This document shows, in pieces, positions 44,831 through 54,631 of a DNA stretch of 64,000 bases; the first letter of the stretch is position 1; each line of letters begins with the position of its first letter. This DNA is from Candidatus Zixiibacteriota bacterium. Its GTDB lineage: Bacteria > Zixibacteria > MSB-5A5 > GN15 > FEB-12. Position numbers and translations under genes: made by a program. The notes under the pieces were generated by a model that had not been told where the DNA came from, did not search any database, and was given only the letters and a program-made list of their open reading frames with translations. The stretch is taken from positions 1-64,000 of the forward strand of contig JBFLZR010000005.1 in assembly GCA_040756055.1 (NCBI GenBank). Direction: 5' to 3'.

Positions 44831-44968
44831 AAGCCGAAAAGCCTTTATTTTAGCGCGTTTTCACTCACATTTTTTTCAATTTTAGTTGACAATACTACGG
44901 TTGGAGAAGTTTTTAGCGTTATTACTGTTAGAATCTGTTAACCTTTAATTGAAAATTGGAGTATAGCT

Positions 44969-45244
44969 ATGACTAAAGATGAGATGATTGCTTTGATGGC
45001 TGATACCGCCACTATTTCCAAAAAACAGGCAACCGAAGCCCTTGAAGCCTTCATGACTGGAATCACCAAGCAGCTCAAAGACGGTGGGAAGGTAAGCTTC
45101 GCCGGATTCGGCACGTTCTCGGTTTCCGAACGCAAGGCCCGCACCGGACGTAACCCGCAGACAGGTGAGACGATCTCAATTCCCGCTACGCGCGTCCCCG
45201 TTTTCAAGGCCGGAAAGAATCTCAAGGAAGAAGTCAAGAAGTAA
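44969..45244 (+). CDS. hup: HU/IHF-family DNA-binding protein
   Basis: A 91-residue nucleoid protein that bends DNA as a dimer. DEMIALMADTATISKKQATEAL is the helical base (shown in part: MIALMADTATISKKQ). GKVSFAGFGTFSVSERKA and TGRNPQTGETISIPATRVP form the body and DNA-binding arm, with the conserved RNPxTG and proline. It is a monocistronic gene: TTGACA at 44886 is a likely -35 with no clear -10, and a strong terminator follows the stop by about 25 bases. Confidence 0.96.
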   Translation: MTKDEMIALMADTATISKKQATEALEAFMTGITKQLKDGGKVSFAGFGTFSVSERKARTGRNPQTGETISIPATRVPVFKAGKNLKEEVKK

Positions 45245-45267
45245 CGTTGACAACCGTGATTTACCCG

Positions 45268-45295
45268 AGGCAGGGTGCTTATGCCCTGCCTTTTT
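45268..45295 (+). terminator. Rho-independent terminator after HU gene
   Basis: AGGCAGGG (45268-45275) pairs with CCCTGCCT (45284-45291) across TGCTTATG, followed by five T. Confidence 0.9.
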
Positions 45296-45346
45296 CATTG
45301 ATTTTTAATTGATTTTTACCGCTACATTCTCGAACTTGACCGACGT

Positions 45347-47671
45347 ATGGCTCGAAAGAAAAGTCGCAAACCCAAAGAGCGCCGTCAGAAGGCGTGGGGA
45401 GTGGTTCTTTTTCTGTTGGCCCTGCTGATTCTGGTATCGCTCGTCACTCACAGGGGGATCGATGACCAGCGAATCACGGGACAAATTGACGAAGGCCTCA
45501 AACTGCATGAGATCCAGATCCGTAACCAGGCGGGTATCGTCGGAGCCTACCTTTCATACCTGTTGCTGGCCGCGCTGGGTTGGCTGTCATTTTTTGTTCC
45601 CTTCGGTCTAATCCTTGTATCGCTCCGCATTTTCGCGTCGGAATTCGGTGAGAAACTTCGTCTCAACAGCTTTCTGCTGTTCGTAGCCTCGCTTCTGGCT
45701 ACCATGATTTATAACATCCATCTGTACACCACGCGTGAGATTACAGCGGAAAAAGACTTCGCCGGTGGCCTGCTCGGTGACCGGTTAACGGCTTTCTCAG
45801 TTAAACTAATAGGTGAGACAGGTTCATATATCGTTTTGAGCGGTATTATCTTAATTCTACTGATACTCTACACGTCAATTACCCCGGCGCTGTCGGTCAA
45901 AATGCCGGTTCCATCAGCGGGCGCGTTTAGAAAAGTGTTCGACGCCTTCGTCTCGGTTGGTCGAGCCATCTTCAGCTTCAACTGGCTCACGACACTCTTT
46001 GAGAGGGGCAGTTCCGATGAGAGTGAGGAAGATGAAGAAGATGAAGGAGAGGTGGGACAAGATGACGAAGTTCTCGATGGGGAACCTGAAAAAGAAGCCA
46101 GCGATGATGTAACCGAAGAAGAGCGCCCGGAACCTTCGGACAGAATCAGCGGGGAACGAAAAACTTCCGCCGCGAAAAAAGCCCAGCAGCTTCAGCTAAA
46201 GTCGGTTGACTATACTTATCCATCCGTGGAACTTCTTCACGAGAATCCAAATGAGACGACATCGGTTGACACCGATGAATTGAACATGACCGCCCGGATG
46301 CTACGGGAGACTCTGGAGACTTTTGGAGTTAGACTTGAGGGGAATATAAGTCACTATCCGGGGCCGGTGATTACCCGCTTCGAATTCAAGCCCGGATCCG
46401 GTATTAAGGTAAATCAGATTCTTAACCTGTCCGATGATCTTGCGCTGGCGCTCAAGGCCAAACGAATCCGTATCATAGCGCCGATACCGGGAAAGGCAGC
46501 GGTCGGCATCGAGATACCAAACAGGCAGGCCCAGACTGTCTATTTGAAAGACATTCTTGTTTCCGAGCAGTTCCACAATCCATCGCTGAGATTGCCGCTG
46601 GCTATGGGTAAGACGACATCCGGTAAACCGTTCGTCGCCGATCTGGCCAGGATGCCACATCTTCTTATCGCCGGAGCGACCGGGTCGGGCAAATCAGTCT
46701 GTCTGAATATAATGATTACGTCGCTACTGTACCGTCTGCACCCTTATCAGTTGCGTTTAATTTTCATCGATCCCAAAATGCTCGAGTTGTCAGTTTACAG
46801 TGGTATACCTCACATGGGGCGGCCGGTGGTGACCAATCCCAAAAGAGCCGAGAAAGTGCTCGCCGATGCCGTTAAGGAGATGGAAACCCGTTACCGCAAG
46901 TTGGCCAATCTTTCTGTCAGGAACATCGTTGACTACAATCAGAAGCAGCAGAAGGAAGAAGATAAGTTACCATACATTGTGATTTGTGTCGACGAGTTGG
47001 CTGACATGATGATGTCGGCGACTTCGTCCCGTACGGAAATGCTAATCACGCGACTGGCACAGATGTCGCGTGCCGTTGGCATCCATTTGATTCTGGCCAC
47101 CCAGCGACCATCGGTCGATGTCATCACCGGTCTTATCAAGGCCAACTTCCCGGCGAGAGTAGCCTTCCAGGTGTCGTCAAAGGTGGATTCACGAACGATT
47201 ATTGACGCCAACGGCGCCGAGAAATTGCTGGGTAATGGTGATATGCTATTTCTGCAGACGGGGCAGCCCGAACCCGTCAGAATTCACGGCGCATATGTCT
47301 CGAGCGAGGAGACAGAGGCCATCGTCAAGTTTATAAAAGATCAGGGTCTCGAGCCGATGGCTCTTGAGAGCATCACCCAGGCGACCGGCGAGGCAACCGA
47401 GGAGGCCGATGTAGATTTCGGCGATCCGCTGTTTAAGGAGGCCGCCGAGGTTGTCGTCAGGCATAAACAGGGTTCTGTGTCGCTTCTGCAAAGGCGCTTG
47501 GGAATCGGCTATCAAAGAGCCGCCCGTCTCATCGACAAACTGGAACAGGCCGGCATCGTCTCGTCCTTTGACGGCTCCAAAGCACGCGACGTTCTGGTCG
47601 ACAGGTCGTACCTCGAGACTCTGTTCGCCTCTCCTGACCGGTCGACCATTGTCGATTCCGAACAGAACTGA
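45347..47671 (+). CDS. ftsK: DNA translocase FtsK/SpoIIIE
   Basis: A 774-residue septal DNA pump that moves chromosomes through the closing division site. The N-terminus has four hydrophobic segments within about residues 18-190, then an acidic linker (about 222-270). The motor has Walker A GATGSGKSVCLN near 445, Walker B IVICVDELADMMM near 545 and LILATQRPSVDVITG. The C-terminal winged-helix gamma domain (about 690-750, SLLQRRLGIGYQRAARL) recognises polar KOPS-like sequences. It heads a seven-gene run. LolA follows immediately, as in E. coli. Confidence 0.95.
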   Translation: MARKKSRKPKERRQKAWGVVLFLLALLILVSLVTHRGIDDQRITGQIDEGLKLHEIQIRNQAGIVGAYLSYLLLAALGWLSFFVPFGLILVSLRIFASEFGEKLRLNSFLLFVASLLATMIYNIHLYTTREITAEKDFAGGLLGDRLTAFSVKLIGETGSYIVLSGIILILLILYTSITPALSVKMPVPSAGAFRKVFDAFVSVGRAIFSFNWLTTLFERGSSDESEEDEEDEGEVGQDDEVLDGEPEKEASDDVTEEERPEPSDRISGERKTSAAKKAQQLQLKSVDYTYPSVELLHENPNETTSVDTDELNMTARMLRETLETFGVRLEGNISHYPGPVITRFEFKPGSGIKVNQILNLSDDLALALKAKRIRIIAPIPGKAAVGIEIPNRQAQTVYLKDILVSEQFHNPSLRLPLAMGKTTSGKPFVADLARMPHLLIAGATGSGKSVCLNIMITSLLYRLHPYQLRLIFIDPKMLELSVYSGIPHMGRPVVTNPKRAEKVLADAVKEMETRYRKLANLSVRNIVDYNQKQQKEEDKLPYIVICVDELADMMMSATSSRTEMLITRLAQMSRAVGIHLILATQRPSVDVITGLIKANFPARVAFQVSSKVDSRTIIDANGAEKLLGNGDMLFLQTGQPEPVRIHGAYVSSEETEAIVKFIKDQGLEPMALESITQATGEATEEADVDFGDPLFKEAAEVVVRHKQGSVSLLQRRLGIGYQRAARLIDKLEQAGIVSSFDGSKARDVLVDRSYLETLFASPDRSTIVDSEQN

Positions 47672-47683
47672 TTGAAATATCTT

Positions 47684-48304
47684 ATGTATAAATCAATTAT
47701 GAGAACAATGCTGGCGACGGTAGCCGGGCTGCTTCTGACAACCGGTATTTCAGCGGATACGGATGTCTTCGAGCAGATAAAAGCCATGCTCGGGGAGGAT
47801 GGTTGCTCTCATTTTGAATTTATGAGCATTATCGAGTCCGATGTTTTCGACCAGGTTGATACGGCTACGGGCACCGCCTATCTTGCCAGGGATGGTCGCT
47901 ATAATATCGAGATCGGACAAGATAAATTTCTGTGTGACGGTGAATACAGGTATAGTTATTCCGAAGGAAGCGGCCAGGTAATTATCGAAAAGATGGAGCC
48001 GACCTCAGCCGGTGACGAGGAATTTTCCTTCATAATAAAGCTCGGCGACTTTTATAACACACACGTAGTGAAAAAGAACCATCGCTATCGGCTCGTCAGG
48101 AAATCAGAAGGCGGCGGTAGTTATCCCGATTCGTTGTATGTTACGGTTGACAAAGACACGAAAAGATTGAAACGATTTGACTATCTCGACGTTAACGAAG
48201 AAGCGAATACCATCTTGTTTCTCAAACAGGATTATCGTCTTAACTGTGATGATACGTGGTTTCAACCCAATTTTCCGGATTCTGTCGAGAGAGTAAGGCT
48301 GTAG
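47684..48304 (+). CDS. lolA: LolA-like outer-membrane lipoprotein carrier
   Basis: A 206-residue periplasmic protein. The ATG at 47684 gives MYKSIMRTMLATVAGLL and a signal peptide ending GISAD; a TTG at 47672 directly after the ftsK stop is an alternative. The mature part is a half-barrel-like beta protein, with LARDGRYNIEIGQDKFLCDG and FDYLDVNEEANTILF resembling LolA strands (YxxxxQxxxDG...LWxYD pattern in other species). LolA ferries lipoproteins from LolCDE to the outer membrane. Similarity is modest; its place right after ftsK, as in Proteobacteria, supports the call. Confidence 0.75.
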   Translation: MYKSIMRTMLATVAGLLLTTGISADTDVFEQIKAMLGEDGCSHFEFMSIIESDVFDQVDTATGTAYLARDGRYNIEIGQDKFLCDGEYRYSYSEGSGQVIIEKMEPTSAGDEEFSFIIKLGDFYNTHVVKKNHRYRLVRKSEGGGSYPDSLYVTVDKDTKRLKRFDYLDVNEEANTILFLKQDYRLNCDDTWFQPNFPDSVERVRL

Positions 48305-48305
48305 C

Positions 48306-49634
48306 TTGAAATTCTATATCCATAAGCTGGGGTGTCCGAAAAACGATGTCGACGCCGATTATATTTCGGCGCGGTTGATGGCCGATGGCCATCAGCCGGT
48401 GTTCGATCCCGAGCAGGCGGAATCGATTATCGTGAATACCTGCGGGTTTATTCTTCCGGCCAAGGAGGAGTCCATCTTCGAGTTGCTGCGCCTTGGCCAA
48501 CTGAAGAAATCCGCCGGCGTTAAAACTCTTTTCGCCACCGGTTGTCTTTCGCAACGCAACGGGGAAGAACTGCTTCAGGGCATGCCGGAGTTGGACGGCG
48601 CTTTCGGGCTGGGTCAGCTCGATGCCATCGCTGATGCTGTCAAGAAAGGTACAGTTTCAAGCAAGCCGGTGGTAGTGGATTCCCGCCGACTGGCTTATCT
48701 GGATTTTGGCGAACGGTTCATTGATGCTGACTCTCCTTACGCATACCTTAAGATCTCCGATGGCTGCGATAATCTTTGCGCTTATTGTGCCATCCCCAGG
48801 ATCAGGGGCCAGTATCGTAGTCGCCCAATGGAATCGATTTTGGCCGAGGCCAGGTATCTCGCCGAGCACGGCAAGAGAGAGTTGATACTCGTATCTCAAG
48901 ACTCAACTCTGTATGGCCACGACTACCCGGCGTCGGCGAAGGTCGACATCGTTTCTCTCCTGAAAGAACTGGAGTCGATCGAGGGGGTGAAGTGGATTCG
49001 CCTGATGTATCTTCATCCGGCCCATGTTGCGGATGGGCTTGTCGAGTATCTCGTATCCGGCAGCAAGACCCTTCCGTATTTCGATTTGCCGTTGCAACAT
49101 ATAAATTCGGAAATTCTGAAGTCCATGAACCGCAAAATCGACCGCGATGGGATTATCGGACTTTTGGACAAAATAAGGCGAGCCTCGTCTGAGGCGACCA
49201 TACGAACCACTTTTATAGTAGGGTACCCCGGCGAGACCATCGAGCAGTTCGGCGAGTTGCAGAGCTTTGTGTCGGACTTTGAGTTCGACCGGTTGGGGGT
49301 GTTTGGTTATTCGCCTGAAGACGATACGCCGGCGGCGGATCTCCCGGGCCAGATTTCTGAGGAGGAGAAATTCCGGAGACTCGATGAGCTTATGATGCTG
49401 CAGCAGGAAATAGCCTTTGCCAAAAATAACTCCTTGATAGGCAGTCAGCGGGATGTTATCATAGATGCGATTTGTGATGATGGCGGCGCGATTGGACGCA
49501 CCTGTGCGGACTGTCCCGAGATTGACCAGGAAGTGTATGTCACAGGGGGGAATCCCGGGATCGGCGATATCTGTCGCGTCACCATTACAGCCTCACAGGG
49601 ATATGATTTAGAAGGGCACTTTAGCAGGGAATAG
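48306..49634 (+). CDS. rimO: Ribosomal protein S12 methylthiotransferase RimO
   Basis: A 442-residue radical-SAM enzyme adding a methylthio group to an aspartate of ribosomal protein S12. The N-terminal UPF0004 domain binds one cluster through KLGCPKNDVD, NTCGF and ATGCLSQR. The radical-SAM motif is CDNLCAYCAIPRIRG. A TRAM domain ends the protein. KLGCPKNDVD favours RimO over MiaB. It starts with TTG at 48306, one base after the lolA stop, because the conserved N-terminus begins there. Confidence 0.93.
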   Translation: MKFYIHKLGCPKNDVDADYISARLMADGHQPVFDPEQAESIIVNTCGFILPAKEESIFELLRLGQLKKSAGVKTLFATGCLSQRNGEELLQGMPELDGAFGLGQLDAIADAVKKGTVSSKPVVVDSRRLAYLDFGERFIDADSPYAYLKISDGCDNLCAYCAIPRIRGQYRSRPMESILAEARYLAEHGKRELILVSQDSTLYGHDYPASAKVDIVSLLKELESIEGVKWIRLMYLHPAHVADGLVEYLVSGSKTLPYFDLPLQHINSEILKSMNRKIDRDGIIGLLDKIRRASSEATIRTTFIVGYPGETIEQFGELQSFVSDFEFDRLGVFGYSPEDDTPAADLPGQISEEEKFRRLDELMMLQQEIAFAKNNSLIGSQRDVIIDAICDDGGAIGRTCADCPEIDQEVYVTGGNPGIGDICRVTITASQGYDLEGHFSRE

Positions 49635-49637
49635 CCT

Positions 49638-50282
49638 ATGATACAATTCGACAAATTGGGCATATTTCTATCCAAACCCATAGCCGTGCTGCTGGTTGTG
49701 ATATACCTGATCCAGTCGGGTCTGCTGGTTTATCTGATCAAAAACAGGTTTGACCTTGAAAAACAGGTGTCTTTTCAGCATAACCGAATTAACGAGCTCG
49801 AGGAAAAGCTCCAGATTTTTAAGGCGATCGATGATTTCCAGATCGGATTCAATGATGATGAAGTCCGCCAGGTCACCGATGTCATATATAGCGAAAGCAA
49901 GAAATATCATTATGATCCGATGTTCGTTCTGGCTGTAATCCTGACCGAGTCATCCTTCAAAAGGGGTCAGATCTCCAATAAAGGCGCTCGTGGGCTGATG
50001 CAGGTGGTGCCTTTTGTCGGGAAAGACCTTGCCGACCGCACCGGTCTGGAATGGGAAGGCTCACAGATGCTGCTGGAACCCGAAACTAATATCAAGCTGG
50101 GGACATTCCATCTTTTCGAGCAAATTCTTAAGTTTGGTGACATCAAAAAAGCCCTGTTGGCATATAATATGGGAGAGGCCAAGCTCAGGGGGATGATTCG
50201 GGAAAACAAGCCGCTGCCCAAGGGCTACCTGAACAAGGTCATGGAGAACTACAAGATGCTCAAGGAGACATATAAAGTTTGA
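49638..50282 (+). CDS. Membrane-anchored lytic transglycosylase (SLT domain)
   Basis: A 214-residue enzyme that cleaves the glycan strands of peptidoglycan. One N-terminal membrane helix (about 13-35, IAVLLVVIYLIQSGLLVYLI) is followed by a short coiled coil. The SLT domain is about 80-205, with LTESSFKRGQISNKGARGLMQ (in part: TESSFK) carrying the catalytic glutamate, then GLMQVVP and AYNMGE. The gene starts three bases after rimO. Its TGA overlaps the bamD TTG start (TTGA). Confidence 0.9.
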   Translation: MIQFDKLGIFLSKPIAVLLVVIYLIQSGLLVYLIKNRFDLEKQVSFQHNRINELEEKLQIFKAIDDFQIGFNDDEVRQVTDVIYSESKKYHYDPMFVLAVILTESSFKRGQISNKGARGLMQVVPFVGKDLADRTGLEWEGSQMLLEPETNIKLGTFHLFEQILKFGDIKKALLAYNMGEAKLRGMIRENKPLPKGYLNKVMENYKMLKETYKV

Positions 50283-51214
50283 AACGCACACTCGCTCACG
50301 CAATCATGCTCACGCTCCTGACAATTTTTGTGTCAAATTTTGTTGGCTGCGGCGGAAGACCCAGTCTTGCCAATCTTACTGCCAGGGAATTGTTTGATAA
50401 GGGTAAAGCTAAATACAGCGAAAAAGACTATTTCGATGCGATCGAATATTTTCAGGCTATTGTTTACAACTATCCCGGTGAGTCAATGGTCGACACTGCC
50501 CAGTACTACCTGGCGCTCTCATATTTCGGCAACCACGAATACGAGCTGGCCCAGGTTGAGTTCAACCGACTCCTGGTGAACTATCCGTCATCGGTTTATT
50601 TCGAACACTCTATTTTTATGAAGGCGGTGTGCTTCTTTGAGGGCACTCCTCGGCACTATGGGCTCGACCAATCCGATCTTGAGACGGCCATCAAGCAGTT
50701 CGACGACTTCATTATCGACTATCCCGAGGCGGAACTCGTGCCTGAGGCTCAGCGGTATCTTTTGCTCGCCCGTACTCGTCTTGCGAAAAAATACTACAAC
50801 AGCGGTGTTGTCTATAACCGGCTGGGAGCCTACGAGTCGGCTGGGATATATTTTCAGAAGGTGGTGGATGATTTCACCGATACCGAATTTGCGCCCCAGG
50901 CCACCTATAAGATCGCGGAAATGGAATATAAACGGCGCATGTACTCTGAGTCCTCCAAAAAATTCGCTAACTTTGCGGCTGTTTTTCCCGAACACGAGTG
51001 GGCGGCCGAGGCCTTGGAAAAAGCTCCCGAGGCTGCTTATAAGAGCGGTGAAGAATCTTACAAGGCCGGGGAGTTTGCCCAGGCCAAGGAGCGTCTCGAA
51101 TCATTTTTGGAAACTTACCCCGACCACGAAAAAGTAGATGACGCTCGCAAGCTGCTCGAGCAACTCAAGGCCATGCCGTCTGCGGAAATCAAAAAAGATG
51201 ACGACAACTCCTGA
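50279..51214 (+). CDS. bamD: Outer-membrane protein assembly factor BamD
   Basis: A 311-residue lipoprotein of the BAM complex. The TTG at 50279 overlaps the preceding stop and gives a signal peptide with the lipobox FVGC (about 24). The mature protein is a series of tetratricopeptide repeats: FDKGKAKYSEKDYFDAIEYFQ, then AQYYLALSYFGNHEYELAQVEF-type and ALEKAPEAAYKSGEESYKAG-type helices. VYNYPGESMVDTAQYYLA resembles the BamD P-loop turn. It helps recruit barrel substrates such as LptD and the MtrB-like porin. Its end overlaps nadD by 17 bases. Confidence 0.9.
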   Translation: MKRTLAHAIMLTLLTIFVSNFVGCGGRPSLANLTARELFDKGKAKYSEKDYFDAIEYFQAIVYNYPGESMVDTAQYYLALSYFGNHEYELAQVEFNRLLVNYPSSVYFEHSIFMKAVCFFEGTPRHYGLDQSDLETAIKQFDDFIIDYPEAELVPEAQRYLLLARTRLAKKYYNSGVVYNRLGAYESAGIYFQKVVDDFTDTEFAPQATYKIAEMEYKRRMYSESSKKFANFAAVFPEHEWAAEALEKAPEAAYKSGEESYKAGEFAQAKERLESFLETYPDHEKVDDARKLLEQLKAMPSAEIKKDDDNS

Positions 51215-51809
51215 AAAAGGAGAAAACTGGGGAATTCTGGGGGGAACGTTCGACCCTGTCCACACGGGACACATCACACTCGCCAACGACATCTGCATTG
51301 CCAAAGGCCTCGACGGGGTCCTGCTTGTCCCGGCCGGTAACCACCCGTTCAAAGAAGGCACCATCTACGCCTCCTTCGAAGACCGGGTGCAGATGCTGAA
51401 ACTTGCCGTCGCGAATCATGATTGTCTTGGTGTCTCTAAGATTGAACAGCAAAACAATCTTTCCGGATACACCCTTGATACTATCAGGGCCGTCAAGAAA
51501 CGGCACCCGGGGGTTACGTTCTATTTCATCATTGGCGCCGATAACATCTCGCAAATCAGAAACTGGCACCGGTTCGAGAAAATATTCGATGAAATCCATA
51601 TCGTGGCCGGTACCAGGCCGTCATACACCTTGGATCACCATGGCGACGCTGTTTTAAGCCGTATTGAATTTGTCGAGACCTCTGCGGTTAACGTGTCATC
51701 GAGCGAAATCAGACAGTTGATCGGCCAAGGTGGTGATCTCAGCGTTCTGGACCGATGGGTGGGGAGCGAAATCAAAGAGTATATTATAAGGCGAAAGTTG
51801 TACCGGTGA
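51198..51809 (+). CDS. nadD: Nicotinate-nucleotide adenylyltransferase
   Basis: A 203-residue nucleotidyltransferase making nicotinate adenine dinucleotide for NAD synthesis. The ATG at 51198, inside the bamD end, gives MTTTPEKGENWGILGG. GILGGTFDPVHTGH carries the (T/H)xGH nucleotide motif. FIIGADN and the C-terminal VSSSEIRQLI (SxTxxR-like) bind ATP. The TGA overlaps the polA ATG by one base. Confidence 0.94.
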   Translation: MTTTPEKGENWGILGGTFDPVHTGHITLANDICIAKGLDGVLLVPAGNHPFKEGTIYASFEDRVQMLKLAVANHDCLGVSKIEQQNNLSGYTLDTIRAVKKRHPGVTFYFIIGADNISQIRNWHRFEKIFDEIHIVAGTRPSYTLDHHGDAVLSRIEFVETSAVNVSSSEIRQLIGQGGDLSVLDRWVGSEIKEYIIRRKLYR

Positions 51810-54529
51810 TGACTTCCAAGAAGACAGTGTACCTGGTCGATGGCTCCGCGGTGTTCTATCGCGCTTACTTTGCGTTTATTCGCAACCCGCTCATTAACTC
51901 AAAAGGCGAAAACACCTCAGCCACCTATGGTTTCGTTAACTCGCTGATCAAGATTATCAACGACGAAAAGCCCGACTATATTGCCGTCGCTTTCGACACC
52001 AAGCAGCCGACTTTCCGGCATGAAATGTACGAGGAGTACAAATCGACCCGTGCGAAAATGCCCGATGAGCTGGTGGAGCAACTGCCGCGAATCCGCCAGG
52101 CGGTCGAGGCTCTCAATATCGCCAGCTTCGAAAGGGAGGGATACGAAGCGGATGATCTTATCGGTACGATGGCCAAACAGGCTGAGAAAAAAGGTCACCG
52201 GGTCTGGTGTGTCACCGGTGACAAGGATTTCTTCCAACTCGTAACTGATAACGTAGGTATATATAATCCCAAAGGCTCGGCTGGTGAAGCTGACAAATAT
52301 GGCCCGGAAGAAGTAAAGGCGAAGTTTGGCGTCTATCCGGAGCTCGTCATTGACAAGCTCGCTTTAATGGGGGATAGCTCCGACAACGTTCCCGGCATAC
52401 CGGGCATCGGACCGAAGACGGCTGATACACTTTTGGAGCAGTTTGGTTCGCTTGAAGCGGTTCTGGAAGGAAGCGACAAGATAAAGGCCAAAGGCGTTCG
52501 TGAAAAAGTCGGCAGCAATAAAGATAAGGCATTGCTATCCAGAGAGCTTGTTGTCATCAAGACGGATGTTCCGATGGAGTTCGATGTGGAGCAGATCCGG
52601 CGCAAAGAAATCAACTACGAACTGGCCAAAAAGCTCTTTTTAGAACTCGAATTCAACCGGCTCTTGAAACAATTACTTCCCGAACAACAGGCTTCGACGG
52701 TCGAAGACGCCGCGCCGGGAGTCGCCGACGTGGAGTATCTATGCGTCTCCAGCCTCGAGGAGTTAAAGGAAGTTGTCAAAGAGCTTTCCTCAAAGAAGGA
52801 GATTGCCGTCGATACCGAGACGACTTCCATCAACGCCCTCGAAGCTGACCTCGTAGGTGTTTCTCTGGCGGGACAGGCGCGTAAAGCATATTACATCCCG
52901 CTTGGCCACACTTTCGACAAAAACAAAAACCTCCCTTTTGACAGCGCTATCAAAGAGCTGAAGAAGCTTCTGGAAAACCCCAGAGTGCAAAAGGGCGGGC
53001 AGAATATAAAGTATGATCTGCATGTCCTACGGCGTTGCGGTATAGACATTACGCCAATCGGTTTTGACACCATGCTGGCGTCTTACGTGCTTGATCCTTC
53101 CAGCCGCGAAAACTCTCTGAATTTCCTTGCCATGAAGTATTTTGATTATCAGATGCAGCCCATCACGGATCTGATTGGCAGCGGCAAGAACCAGAAGACC
53201 TTTGATACCGTATCGGTGGACAAAGCTGTTTTCTATGCCGCCGAAGATGCCGACTACACCTTCCGGCTGCGCGGTAAGTTGGCTCCGCTCATTGACGATC
53301 ACGAGATGAACAATCTGTATTACAACATTGAACTGCCTCTGGTGAAGGTACTGGCTGACATGGAGCAGGCGGGAATCAGGGTTGACACTGACTTTCTGTC
53401 AGGCCTGTCCGGCGAGATGGATAAGAAAATTGATAATCTAAAAATAGAGATTTACAAGATCGCCGGAGGCGAGTTCAATATCAACTCGACTCAGCAGCTT
53501 TCGCACATTCTGTTTGAAAAACTAAACTTGCCTACCAAAGGGAAGACCACCAAAAAAACGGGTTACTCGACCGACGTAAAAGTACTGGAGGAACTGGCGG
53601 AGATACATCCCTTTCCAAAGTTGATTCTGGAATATCGGCAACTAACCAAACTCACCGGAACTTACATCGACGCAATTCCCAGGCTGGTCAACCCGCGGAC
53701 CGGCAGAGTGCACACGTCGTTCAACCAGACTATCGCGGCAACGGGCAGACTGTCGTCCACCGACCCTAACCTTCAGAATATCCCTGTGCGCACCGAAGAA
53801 GGCCGCCAGATACGTAAAGCGTTTATACCGGCCGACAACGACCACGTCTTACTTGTTGCCGACTACTCCCAGATCGAACTAAGAATACTGGCGCACTACA
53901 GCGAAGATAAGGGTCTTATTAAAGCGTTTCGCGACAAAGAAGATATTCATGCCCGCACCGCAGCCGAGGTGTACGGCGTGGACATAAAAAAAGTTACGCC
54001 TCAGATGCGTCGAGCGGCCAAAACGGCCAATTTCGCGGTCATCTATGGAGTGTCGGCTTTCGGTCTGTCGCAACAGACCGAACTTGACCTCGGTGAATCG
54101 AAAGAGTTCATTGATACCTACTTCGAGCGCTACCCCGGCATACGCCAGTACATGGACAGTATGAAACGGATCGCGCGCGAGCAGGGTTATGTGACCACGC
54201 TGTTCAATCGGCGCCGCTATTTACCCGAAATAACCAGCAAGAATTTTAATGTCAGGCAGTTTGCCGAACGCATTGCCATAAACACGCCCATTCAGGGAAC
54301 AGCCGCCGATATGATCAAGGTTGCCATGATAAAGATTCACAAGAACATGGCGTCAATGAAATCCCGGATGGTTCTTCAGGTTCACGACGAATTGGTGTTC
54401 GACGCTCACAAGAGCGAACTCGACGATTTAAGGCAGCTGGTCAAAGATGGTATGGAAAAGGCGGTGAAGCTCAAAGTCCCTATTGTGGCCGACCTCGGAG
54501 TGGGGGATAACTGGCTCGACGCCAAATAA
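51809..54529 (+). CDS. polA: DNA polymerase I
   Basis: A 906-residue repair and primer-removal polymerase. The 5'-3' exonuclease domain (about 1-290) has LVDGSAVFYRAYFA, YEADDLIGT and GDSSDNVPGIPGIGPKTA. The 3'-5' exonuclease domain (about 300-470) keeps its acidic residues (AVDTETT, YDLHVL, AAEDADYTFRL), so proofreading should be active. The polymerase domain has ADYSQIELRILAH (motif A), RRAAKTANFAVIYG (motif B) and LQVHDELVFD (motif C). The ATG at 51809 overlaps the nadD stop; the longer upstream frame is rejected. It ends the ftsK-polA run. Confidence 0.97.
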   Translation: MTSKKTVYLVDGSAVFYRAYFAFIRNPLINSKGENTSATYGFVNSLIKIINDEKPDYIAVAFDTKQPTFRHEMYEEYKSTRAKMPDELVEQLPRIRQAVEALNIASFEREGYEADDLIGTMAKQAEKKGHRVWCVTGDKDFFQLVTDNVGIYNPKGSAGEADKYGPEEVKAKFGVYPELVIDKLALMGDSSDNVPGIPGIGPKTADTLLEQFGSLEAVLEGSDKIKAKGVREKVGSNKDKALLSRELVVIKTDVPMEFDVEQIRRKEINYELAKKLFLELEFNRLLKQLLPEQQASTVEDAAPGVADVEYLCVSSLEELKEVVKELSSKKEIAVDTETTSINALEADLVGVSLAGQARKAYYIPLGHTFDKNKNLPFDSAIKELKKLLENPRVQKGGQNIKYDLHVLRRCGIDITPIGFDTMLASYVLDPSSRENSLNFLAMKYFDYQMQPITDLIGSGKNQKTFDTVSVDKAVFYAAEDADYTFRLRGKLAPLIDDHEMNNLYYNIELPLVKVLADMEQAGIRVDTDFLSGLSGEMDKKIDNLKIEIYKIAGGEFNINSTQQLSHILFEKLNLPTKGKTTKKTGYSTDVKVLEELAEIHPFPKLILEYRQLTKLTGTYIDAIPRLVNPRTGRVHTSFNQTIAATGRLSSTDPNLQNIPVRTEEGRQIRKAFIPADNDHVLLVADYSQIELRILAHYSEDKGLIKAFRDKEDIHARTAAEVYGVDIKKVTPQMRRAAKTANFAVIYGVSAFGLSQQTELDLGESKEFIDTYFERYPGIRQYMDSMKRIAREQGYVTTLFNRRRYLPEITSKNFNVRQFAERIAINTPIQGTAADMIKVAMIKIHKNMASMKSRMVLQVHDELVFDAHKSELDDLRQLVKDGMEKAVKLKVPIVADLGVGDNWLDAK

Positions 54530-54569
54530 GTCGCAGACTTTCCGTCAAATGACCGCCGCGATACAACTT

Positions 54570-54597
54570 TTGCCGTCCGGTCTCCGTTATATATGAT
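54570..54597 (+). promoter_or_regulatory. Possible promoter for the barrel gene
   Basis: TTGCCG (54570-54575) and TATGAT (54592-54597) are 16 bases apart, about 35 bases before the ATG at 54632. Confidence 0.45.
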
Positions 54598-54631
54598 GAA
54601 GGTACCTGTAGAGAATTGAAAGGGAAGTGTT

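Noticed and set aside
44886-44915. Full sigma-70 promoter before the HU gene
   Set aside because: TTGACA is perfect, but at 16-18 bases only GTTTTT/TTTTTA follow, not a -10.
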